A stretch of DNA of 5,056 nucleotides from Deltaproteobacteria bacterium (lineage in GTDB: Bacteria; Bdellovibrionota_C; UBA2361; OMII01): positions 1-5,056 of the forward strand of contig JALRCK010000210.1 in assembly GCA_023262305.1 (NCBI GenBank), read 5' to 3'. The notes beneath the pieces are model-generated. The model was not told the origin of the DNA, searched no databases, and was given only the letters and a program-made list of their open reading frames with translations. Shown piece after piece: positions 1-5,056 of this stretch. Every line of letters begins with the position of its first letter. The stretch's first letter is position 1. Made by a program: the position numbers and the translations under genes.

Positions 1-625
1 TGATCAGTTGGTCGTACGCGGCGAGCTGTTCAACGAGTGGGCCTCGCTCATGTTCAGCCGCCACTGCATACGCAGTGCCAGCGTACTTCTTTACCATCTC
101 ATCATAGATGGCGAGGGCGCGCTCAAGTGGTTGCCGGTCCCGGCCGGTGCCGTTGGCTGAATGTACGTGTGCTCGCGCTGCTTGCAGCTCGACGTACGGT
201 GCATCTGGGCTGCTCGGGTAGCTCTTGAGGTACCCCTCGTAAAATTTGGCGGCCTCATTATACTCGTTGTTGAAGTAGTAGGTGTCCGCGATCTTCACCT
301 GAGAGTAGTTTCCGTAGGCTCCAAGAGCGAATCGATCCCTGATCGACTCAAACGAATTGCGCGCGAGCGAGTACATTTCTGCCTGGTAGAGCCGCTTGCC
401 TTCGGCGAAGATATCGGCCTCGGGACCGCTCTCATCCTCGATGGCGTCCTTGGGTTTGATCTCCTTGACGTCGGAATCAGGTGAGGGGTCGCTCGTTGTG
501 GATGCGCATGCTGAGATGAGAGCAAGGAGCAGCACAGCGCTGGCGCGAGTTGCCAAAGATGCGAACGTTCGCCTCGGATTGCGCGAGACCTGGGAATTAT
601 CTGAGGTACGTACTTTATCTGACAT
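1..625 (-). CDS. bamD: BamD-like outer-membrane assembly lipoprotein (TPR), C-terminus cut by window edge
   Basis: BamD is a periplasm-facing lipoprotein of the BAM complex, which inserts beta-barrel proteins into the outer membrane. The visible part is 208 codons and is open at the left edge. Residues 31-40 form a hydrophobic stretch ending in the lipobox LISAC, with Cys40 as the lipidated residue and Ala41 at +2, consistent with outer-membrane sorting. An acidic linker (about 46-71) precedes TPR-type helices from about 72: a Y-x(2)-A-x(3)-F-x(2)-I unit at 85-95, then A-D-T-Y-Y and Y-x(2)-A-x(3)-Y units at 113-129, then Y-P-S-S-P at 136-140. G-R-D-R-Q-P at 161-166 followed by an A-x(2)-I-Y helix resembles the D-R-D-Q region of BamD. 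The ATG at 625 gives the shortest ATG-started signal peptide. In-frame ATGs at 646 and 691 and a TTG at 556 are alternatives, and none has a strong ribosome binding site. It is divergent from panC. A related YfgC/YbgF-type TPR lipoprotein is possible, because the C-terminal half is not visible. Confidence 0.82.
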   Translation of the reverse strand, partial: MSDKVRTSDNSQVSRNPRRTFASLATRASAVLLLALISACASTTSDPSPDSDVKEIKPKDAIEDESGPEADIFAEGKRLYQAEMYSLARNSFESIRDRFALGAYGNYSQVKIADTYYFNNEYNEAAKFYEGYLKSYPSSPDAPYVELQAARAHVHSANGTGRDRQPLERALAIYDEMVKKYAGTAYAVAAEHERGPLVEQLAAYDQLI

Positions 626-718
626 GTAGGCTGAATCTGCTCGCATGAGTCCCGTTGTTTGCCCGATTTCGTGGGTTAGGCTAGCAGCCATCCGAGGATT
701 GCGCTATAGAGCCTGCAT
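626..718. promoter_or_regulatory. Divergent intergenic region between the BamD-like gene and panC
   Basis: These 93 bases separate two genes reading away from each other, so both promoters probably lie here or just inside the genes. I see no convincing sigma-70 promoter. A CTATAG at 704-709 is palindromic and could serve as a weak -10 on either strand, but no matching -35 lies at 16-18 bases. For panC, AGAG at 708-711 is the only ribosome-binding-site-like sequence at a sensible distance (7 bases before the ATG); GAGG at 694-697 is too far upstream. The role is inferred from gene orientation. Confidence 0.35.
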
Positions 719-1561
719 ATGAAGACATGTACGACTATCAGGGAGATACGGGCGGAGATTAAGGCTCATAAAGCCGCTGGAAGGCGGGTTGGTTTTGTCC
801 CAACCATGGGGGCGCTCCATGAGGGACACCTCTCCCTTGCGCGTACTCTGCGTCAGTACTCCGATATCAGGGTGTGTTCGATCTTTGTGAACCCAACTCA
901 GTTCAACGACCCGAAGGATTACGAGGCATACATTATTAACCTCGACAGGGATAAAGAGCTCCTTGAGCATGAAGGGGTAGATCTCCTCTTTGCCCCGCAC
1001 GTCTCTGAGATGTATCCCCAGGGTTACCAGACCACGGTAACGGTCAACGAGATATCGAAGCCCTTCGAGGGGGCGCTTCGACCCGGGCACTTTGCAGGGG
1101 TCGCAACGGTCGTTACGGTGCTCTTCAATGCCGTGTCGCCAGATGTTGCTATCTTTGGCGAGAAGGACTTTCAGCAGCTCCGGCTCATCGAGCAGATGGT
1201 GAGAGATCTTCAGATGGATATCGAGATCGTTCGAGGATCGCTCGTTCGAGATAGTGATGGACTCGCGCTCAGTTCGCGAAATGTTCGATTGAGCCCGGAG
1301 GGACGTCGAAATTCGCTCGCGATCAGTCGAGGTCTATTCGCTGCACAAGCAGCTTTCCGGAAGGGAGAGATCTCGGGCGCCAAGCTCGAGGAGATCGTTA
1401 CCTCATCGGTTCAAGATGTTTCAGGAGCGACGATCGATTACATCGCTGTGGTGAGAGAGGATACCCTTGAGCGGGTCGGGGATGTAACGGACCCGTGCCG
1501 CATACTCGTCGTTGTTAAGATCGATGGGGTGCGTTTGTTGGATAACATAGCGCTCGATTGA
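719..1561 (+). CDS. panC: Pantothenate synthetase (pantoate--beta-alanine ligase)
   Basis: This cytoplasmic enzyme joins D-pantoate and beta-alanine using ATP, through a pantoyl-adenylate intermediate, in the last step of pantothenate (vitamin B5) synthesis toward coenzyme A. The 280-residue length is normal for the family. Visible motifs, in order: P-T-M-G-A-L-H-E-G-H at 28-37, the HIGH-type nucleotide-binding motif with His34 and His37; F-V-N-P-T-Q-F at 56-62, with Asn58 and Gln61 in the pantoate site; G-A-L-R-P-G-H-F-A-G-V at 118-128; F-G-E-K-D-F-Q-Q-L at 146-154, with Lys149, Asp150 and Gln153; and R-D-S-D-G-L-A-L-S-S-R-N at 177-188, the KMSKS-like loop. These line up with the known active-site residues of the Mycobacterium tuberculosis enzyme at a constant offset, so it should be active. 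The start at 719 places the nucleotide-binding motif at the usual distance from the N-terminus. No panB or panD is adjacent, so it appears to stand alone. Confidence 0.97.
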   Translation: MKTCTTIREIRAEIKAHKAAGRRVGFVPTMGALHEGHLSLARTLRQYSDIRVCSIFVNPTQFNDPKDYEAYIINLDRDKELLEHEGVDLLFAPHVSEMYPQGYQTTVTVNEISKPFEGALRPGHFAGVATVVTVLFNAVSPDVAIFGEKDFQQLRLIEQMVRDLQMDIEIVRGSLVRDSDGLALSSRNVRLSPEGRRNSLAISRGLFAAQAAFRKGEISGAKLEEIVTSSVQDVSGATIDYIAVVREDTLERVGDVTDPCRILVVVKIDGVRLLDNIALD

Positions 1562-1600
1562 TGTCCGTGAAGCTGTGAAAGGTATCCTGTTGTACTGAAA

Positions 1601-1716
1601 GGTTTAGGGGCAACACTTGGTGGACTTGCGCGAGGGAGAGGCAGAACGCAGGTCTCCCTAAACGGAATGCGGGTTTAGCTCTTAAAACCCGCTCGCCCGG
1701 GCTCCTGTTGGGCCCC
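1601..1716 (+). other. Tandem hairpins downstream of panC with two mutually exclusive stems (possible structured RNA)
   Basis: GTTTAGGG (1602-1609) is exactly complementary to CCCTAAAC (1656-1663). GGGAGA (1634-1639) is exactly complementary to TCTCCC (1653-1658). Both use bases 1656-1658, so the two stems cannot form fully at once. A perfect 8-bp hairpin follows: GCGGGTTT at 1669-1676 with AAACCCGC at 1685-1692 and an 8-base loop. Next is a hairpin with a TGTT loop, GGGCTCC at 1699-1705 with GGGCCCC at 1710-1716 (one C-C mismatch and one G-U pair). No T-tract follows any of them. This could be a panC 3' untranslated structure, a small RNA, or chance. Strand is assumed from the flanking genes. 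Confidence 0.3.
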
Positions 1717-1796
1717 GTATCGTGTTTGAACGTGATAGGTTGCGTATCGCCGGGATGGCAAGGCCGCGATTTCAAAGGTTTAACCCTCTAACTCGA

Positions 1797-1827
1797 CTTT
1801 CAAATGGTCTTTCGGAAGTTTTGAAGG
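1797..1827 (+). other. Potential hairpin with nested TCGG loop in the intergenic region
   Basis: CTTTCAAA at 1797-1804 can pair with TTTGAAGG at 1820-1827 (8 pairs, one G-U). Inside it, CTT at 1809-1811 pairs with AAG at 1816-1818 around a TCGG loop, leaving a small internal loop. It overlaps the weak -35 candidate at 1821-1826. Its function is unknown, and as DNA it could equally be an operator-like dyad. Confidence 0.25.
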
Positions 1828-1870
1828 GAGTGCGCCAATCTCTAAAGTTTCTGCGGCCCCAGACCGACTC

Positions 1871-1960
1871 GATGCTACAGGGTGGGTCCACCGGCAAGGG
1901 GTTAGCATCTTCTACGATGTAGATAGTTAGCCACCTTTCGCTCGTTTGAGCGCGGTAGGA
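1871..1960 (+). promoter_or_regulatory. Stem-loop cluster and ribosome binding site ahead of the large surface-protein gene
   Basis: GATGCTA (1871-1877) and TAGCATC (1903-1909) are a perfect 7-base inverted repeat. They enclose a smaller stem, GGTG at 1881-1884 with CACC at 1889-1892 around GGTC. Immediately after come TCTAC/GTAGA (1911-1915 and 1919-1923, 3-base loop) and CGCTC/GAGCG (1939-1943 and 1948-1952, GTTT loop). The likely ribosome binding site is AGGA at 1957-1960, with 10 bases before the ATG at 1971. It lies five bases past the last hairpin, so the structure could affect ribosome access. The alternatives are a protein-binding operator or chance. Confidence 0.35.
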
Positions 1961-1970
1961 TGCATGATAC

Positions 1971-2078
1971 ATGAGCGTTAAGAAAACCTCAGCTCTCCTG
2001 ACCTTTATATCGGCGCTCTCCCTTGCGCTTGCTATCCTTTTTGTTGGCGGCCACCATTATGCGGCCGTAGCACGAGCT
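1971..2078 (+). other. Sec-type signal peptide of the large surface protein
   Basis: Residues 1-36 show a short basic n-region with Lys4 and Lys5, an uncharged hydrophobic core (about 8-25), and an alanine-rich c-region ending A-R-A at 34-36 before A-P-A-A. There is no lipobox cysteine, so this is probably a signal peptidase I substrate and not a lipoprotein. The following A/P/Q-rich stretch to about residue 50 looks like a flexible linker. Confidence 0.8.
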
Positions 2079-5056
2079 GCACCCGCAGCACAACCACAAC
2101 CTCAGGCGCAGAGCGCGGAAGGCTTCGGTCTCGCAGGTGGATGTCAGATTGGATCGAATTTTATCCCGCTAGAGGGTTCGTGTGGACCGAAAACCGACGT
2201 CACAAGCTGCCAATACTCCCAAGAGATCTGCAAAGGGGATCCTAATGGAGTTGGGAGTTGCACTGCCGGCAGGCATGACGAGCCAAGTGGTACGGTGTGT
2301 CAGCCCGGAGCGGGGTGCCAAGCTCCAAGCAAATGCAACGGCTCCGGAACTTGCCAACCCGGAGCTATTGTCAATTGCTCGACTAGAGACAAGGTAATCG
2401 AGGGGGTTGTGTGCGAACGGTGGGGTTGCACGGCTCAACCGGGAGGGGAGTGCGCAATCATCGAGACCGTTCCAAAAACAGACGCAACGTGCAGCATGAC
2501 TACGGATCCAAATCCCCCAGTCTGTGGTCAAAAGTATACGGAGAGATACACAACTCTAACACCAGCTAAGTGCGGAGGAGTCAAGTGTCCGGTTGACAAA
2601 GAAGTCGATGGACCGCCGTGTCCGACGTGCTCGTGTTCGTATTCTTCGAACTTCACGATGCATTGGAGCTTTTATGGTCCATGGTGCTCGACACTGTGTG
2701 CAGCTATTAACTCTCAAGTATATGACATCCCGACCAGTAATACCTGCAGGTGTGCCGGGGTTCCACTCTCAGTATGCCCGGAAAAAGTAACGGTTGCTGT
2801 CCCTGACCTCAGTTGGAGCGCTAATGACTACATGTGGGCGCCAGTCGACGGCGCGCCGCCCTCTTGTAAGCCAGATGTTAAATTACCCACTAGCTGCTTC
2901 TGGCCGGATCTTGGAACAAGAGAACTGGGCTTTTATTTGGATTCGTCGCATCTGAATGCCAGGGGGTCGGGGGTTCCGGGTCGGATCACTTATGATGTCA
3001 GTGTACCCTCCTACATGCTTCCCCTCGGCGAGTCCATCTTCACGGCTACCTTTACGCCAGATGATCTATCTCTTTACCAGGTCTCAACGTGTACGACCTC
3101 CGTGTTCGTCGAGCCTAAGAAAACGGGATGTACCGTAACCGCTAACAATGGCTCTTTCGGTTCCGGAGCAACTGGTTTGGTAAGCGTACGAGGATACGAC
3201 GCAAAGTTTAGCTTCATCACGGTCAACGGCTCGTACACCTACACGATCGACGGAAAAACGCCATCCGCCGATCTGATACTTGATGCTGGTAAGACCTACC
3301 CGGTAGTCGCTAGCTTCACGCCATCCGAATGGGGGTATGCTGGCTCGACATGTACAGGCTCCATAACAATCGATGCAAGCTCAGCGATCTGCACCGTGGA
3401 CTCAGCTACCCGTCCTTACAACACGGTGCTCTCACAGCCTCTAGGGTTTGTGTGTCGAGTCGGTGGTACCATCGTCACCAGTGGGATCACGGGAGGTACC
3501 GTGGCAGATCCTCCCGCACAAAACGCTGCGCCAGGTGATTACCCGGTAGGATTCTCAGCCAATCCCACCTCAACCAACTATGCGATCCAGATTGTCCCTG
3601 GCAATGTCACTGTCACGGCCGTTGACTCTAGTTGCCAAATACCCTCTCAAACGGTGCAGTCTGGAAATCCTGTAAGTTTTGGCGGAGTAGGGTATATCGC
3701 TGGAACGACCACGCCGCTCGGGGGGACTTTTGTGTACAAGCAGGGCGGCACGATCGTAACTGATGGAAGCACGTTCCCCGTTGGCACTCACGCGATCACG
3801 GCGGATTTCACCCCAGGCAACGTCGGTTACAAGCCGTCACAATGTGGCGGCACGATAACGGTGACAGAGGCGCCGCTGAAGGCAACATACTGCACGGTCA
3901 GTGCTGGTGCGCTTACCTACGGCACCGGTGTGACATTCTCGACAGGTGGATACGATAACACCACACGAACAGCGGTGGGAGGGACCTTCCAGTACACTGT
4001 CGGCGGACTACCCTTCACACCGGGTAGCACGCTCCCCGCGAAGAGTGGATACGTAGTCACCGCCACCTTCATTCCATCCTTGGGTGGGTATTCAGGCTCT
4101 ACATGCTCGGGTGTGTTTAACGTTTCCCCGAAACTGATCAATGTTTGGGTAAACAGTGCATCAGTTGGTTACGGGCAGAGCATTCCGATCTTTACGAAGG
4201 CTGACTTTACCGTAGATCCCTTGGTCAGCCCTGATACCAAGGACGGACTCTTTGGGACTAGAGTTCCCACCACAACAGCGACGATGGGCGCTCTTGCCAA
4301 CACGACATACCCGATAACGGTAGCACCACCATCCAACTCTAATTATACCTTTAAAGTGAATAACGGAACCCTATCGATTACTCAGGCGCTATCATCGTGT
4401 ACGCTCACCGGTCTGACGGGTCAGAGCGTAGACCTTGGCACCGTTATCGACTTCGGCGGCAGAGGGTACATCAACGGGACTACCACACCTCTCAACGGCA
4501 CCTTTGACTTCAAGGAGGGTACAGCCGTTGTCTACGATTTAACCGCGCTGCCGCTCGGCACTCACTCGATAGTCGGTACCTTTACCCCCGATAACCCGAA
4601 CTACAAATTCTCGACATGCAGCGGGAGTGTGGTCGTGAAATCGCCGTCTCAGAAGACGACCTACTGCAGCCTTACTGTCAGCGATGTTACCTATGGGTCT
4701 GGAGCCGTATTCAGTGGGCAGGGGTTCGACCTAGCGACCGGAGCGGCCGTCGGCGGAACGTTTACCTACTCTATCGATTCAACCACCGTTAATTCGGGTG
4801 TGCTCCTGGATGCCAAGAAGGATTATCTCGTGACGGCGTATTTCACTCCGTCGAGTCCCGGCTACGCGAGTTCAAGTTGTCAAAATTCCTTCACTGTAAA
4901 TAAACGACCAGCAGAATGCACTGCAGGATCAGCGATTCGCGACTTCAATACCGTCCTGGCGCAGCCGCCTGGCTTCAAGTGTGAGGTAGTCAATGCTACG
5001 ACAGGAGCTCGATCCCTCATCTCCGTAACGGGTGGTGCCGTGACAGCACCACCAGC
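1971..5056 (+). CDS. Very large exported protein: cysteine-rich head plus Ig-like A-B-C domain repeats (C-terminus beyond window)
   Basis: No named family fits the whole protein. The frame is open for 1028 codons with no stop and leaves at the right edge. Residues 1-36 are a Sec signal peptide: K4-K5, a hydrophobic core at about 8-25, and a probable cut after A-R-A at 34-36. An Ala/Pro/Gln-rich linker (37-50) follows. Residues 58-299 carry 26 cysteines and no recognised fold; C-x-G-x-G-T-C at 122-128 and C-x(2)-C-x-C at 217-222 stand out. From about 303 to the edge come Ig-like beta-sandwich domains in the order A B C A B C A B C. A resembles bacterial Ig group 3 domains and C resembles MBG domains; both assignments come from memory of the families. 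Extracellular adhesion or a structural surface role is the usual function of such proteins, but this is inferred. No anchor, sortase motif or secretion domain is visible because the C-terminus is missing. The start at 1971 follows AGGA and leads directly into the signal peptide. Confidence 0.85.
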   Translation, partial: MSVKKTSALLTFISALSLALAILFVGGHHYAAVARAAPAAQPQPQAQSAEGFGLAGGCQIGSNFIPLEGSCGPKTDVTSCQYSQEICKGDPNGVGSCTAGRHDEPSGTVCQPGAGCQAPSKCNGSGTCQPGAIVNCSTRDKVIEGVVCERWGCTAQPGGECAIIETVPKTDATCSMTTDPNPPVCGQKYTERYTTLTPAKCGGVKCPVDKEVDGPPCPTCSCSYSSNFTMHWSFYGPWCSTLCAAINSQVYDIPTSNTCRCAGVPLSVCPEKVTVAVPDLSWSANDYMWAPVDGAPPSCKPDVKLPTSCFWPDLGTRELGFYLDSSHLNARGSGVPGRITYDVSVPSYMLPLGESIFTATFTPDDLSLYQVSTCTTSVFVEPKKTGCTVTANNGSFGSGATGLVSVRGYDAKFSFITVNGSYTYTIDGKTPSADLILDAGKTYPVVASFTPSEWGYAGSTCTGSITIDASSAICTVDSATRPYNTVLSQPLGFVCRVGGTIVTSGITGGTVADPPAQNAAPGDYPVGFSANPTSTNYAIQIVPGNVTVTAVDSSCQIPSQTVQSGNPVSFGGVGYIAGTTTPLGGTFVYKQGGTIVTDGSTFPVGTHAITADFTPGNVGYKPSQCGGTITVTEAPLKATYCTVSAGALTYGTGVTFSTGGYDNTTRTAVGGTFQYTVGGLPFTPGSTLPAKSGYVVTATFIPSLGGYSGSTCSGVFNVSPKLINVWVNSASVGYGQSIPIFTKADFTVDPLVSPDTKDGLFGTRVPTTTATMGALANTTYPITVAPPSNSNYTFKVNNGTLSITQALSSCTLTGLTGQSVDLGTVIDFGGRGYINGTTTPLNGTFDFKEGTAVVYDLTALPLGTHSIVGTFTPDNPNYKFSTCSGSVVVKSPSQKTTYCSLTVSDVTYGSGAVFSGQGFDLATGAAVGGTFTYSIDSTTVNSGVLLDAKKDYLVTAYFTPSSPGYASSSCQNSFTVNKRPAECTAGSAIRDFNTVLAQPPGFKCEVVNATTGARSLISVTGGAVTAPP
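2112..2870 (+). other. Cysteine-rich N-terminal head of the large surface protein (unrecognised domain)
   Basis: Residues 48-300 contain 26 cysteines, at 58, 71, 80, 87, 97, 110, 116, 122, 128, 136, 148, 153, 161, 174, 185, 201, 206, 217, 220, 222, 239, 243, 259, 261, 269 and 299. That is about one in nine residues and an even number, as expected if all are paired as disulfides in the periplasm or outside the cell. The stretch at 110-136 has short loops between cysteines and a C-N-G-S-G-T-C core, like small disulfide modules in deltaproteobacterial surface proteins. Residues 226-244 are aromatic-rich (three Phe/Tyr and two Trp between cysteines). I recognise no catalytic motif. A metal-binding role for C-x(2)-C-x-C at 217-222 cannot be excluded. 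Confidence 0.7.
2877..5056 (+). repeat. Three-domain Ig-like super-repeat (A-B-C) within the large surface protein
   Basis: Domain boundaries by residue: A0 303-382, B1 385-468, C1 472-550, A1 551-633, B2 638-720, C2 721-805, A2 807-890, B3 896-978, C3 979 to the edge. Homologous units recur about every 250-258 residues. A1 and A2 align without gaps from Phe570 and Phe828, sharing about half their residues, including F-G-G-x-G-Y-I-x-G-T-T-T-P-L and G-T-H. B2 and B3 align without gaps from T-Y-C at 639 and 897, sharing A-V-G-G-T-F. C1 and C3 share N-T-V-L-x-Q-P-x-G-F-x-C. Every A and B domain ends in F-(T/I)-P-x(n)-Y-x(n)-S-x-C (361-374, 449-461, 613-625, 700-712, 871-883, 958-970). A0 is the most diverged. 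The DNA of matching units differs widely at silent positions, so the repeats are old and held by protein-level selection. Confidence 0.85.

Larger units (their letters stand above)
1562..1970. other. 409-base intergenic region rich in inverted repeats, no convincing gene
   Basis: No reading frame here has both a ribosome binding site and recognisable protein features. No tRNA, tmRNA, RNase P RNA, SRP RNA or riboswitch consensus that I know is visible. The region holds at least six potential hairpins (1602-1663, 1669-1692, 1699-1716, 1797-1827, 1871-1909, 1939-1952). None is followed by a T-run on the plus strand, so I cannot name a classical terminator for panC. A weak sigma-70-like pair, TTGAAG at 1821-1826 and TAAAGT at 1843-1848 with 16-base spacing, matches consensus at four of six positions in each box. 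It could drive the downstream gene. By position, the region must contain the end of the panC transcript and the promoter and leader of the large gene. Confidence 0.6.

Noticed and set aside
161..629. Plus-strand frames opposite the BamD-like gene
   Set aside because: They are antisense to a frame with a clear lipobox and TPR helices, and their products look compositionally random.
704..710. TATAGA-like -10 element that could make panC nearly leaderless
   Set aside because: No -35 match exists at suitable spacing, and the match to consensus is weak.
1669..1692. Perfect 8-bp hairpin considered as the panC intrinsic terminator
   Set aside because: No run of T follows it on the plus strand and none follows on the minus strand, so the terminator call is not supported.
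1722..1922. Plus-strand 66-codon frame starting at GTG, encoding a basic peptide, in the intergenic region
   Set aside because: There is no ribosome binding site before the GTG or the internal ATG at 1755, no recognisable domain, and it lies across the hairpin-rich region. A chance frame is more likely.
1562..1970. Known structured RNA (tmRNA, RNase P RNA, 6S, SRP RNA or a common riboswitch)
   Set aside because: I looked for their conserved cores on both strands and found none. Only generic inverted repeats are present.
1772..1972. Minus-strand 66-codon frame overlapping the same intergenic region
   Set aside because: It has no ribosome binding site, no family resemblance, and begins inside the start codon of the large gene. 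It is probably noncoding.
2169..2531. A 120-codon minus-strand frame opposite the cysteine-rich head
   Set aside because: The plus-strand frame here is continuous with a signal peptide and the repeat domains. The antisense frame has no recognisable features.
1..5056. CRISPR array, insertion sequence, phage or defence-system genes
   Set aside because: There are no short direct repeats with spacers and no transposase, integrase, nuclease or reverse-transcriptase motifs. The repeats present are protein-domain repeats.

Overview
The window suggests a diderm (Gram-negative) bacterium of roughly balanced base composition using the standard genetic code. Two things point this way: a partial gene for an outer-membrane assembly lipoprotein of the BamD family, and a very large Sec-exported, disulfide-rich surface or secreted protein. 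The C-x-G-x-G-T-C pattern in the cysteine-rich head of that protein resembles surface proteins of former Deltaproteobacteria (Myxococcota/Bdellovibrionota-like lineages). That taxonomic hint is inference only.

Layout. (1) Positions 1-625, minus strand: a BamD-like TPR lipoprotein gene, open at the left edge, so its C-terminus is missing. (2) Positions 626-718: a divergent intergenic region. (3) Positions 719-1561, plus strand: a complete panC (pantothenate synthetase) with all the active-site motifs I can check. (4) Positions 1562-1970: 409 bases with no convincing gene but many potential hairpins, including two mutually exclusive stems and a cluster just before the next gene. (5) Positions 1971-5056, plus strand: one uninterrupted reading frame of 1028 codons running off the right edge. 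It encodes a signal peptide, an Ala/Pro/Gln linker, a 240-residue cysteine-rich head with 26 cysteines, and then Ig-like domains in a regular A-B-C, A-B-C order.

The three genes do not form an operon and have no shared pathway. panC is a housekeeping gene in coenzyme A synthesis. The BamD-like protein belongs to outer-membrane biogenesis. The large gene looks like accessory surface biology. The most interesting object is this last protein: a three-domain super-repeat of about 255 residues in which the A and B domains each keep one cysteine near each end, a pattern suggesting one disulfide per domain, while one C domain has lost both of its cysteines together.
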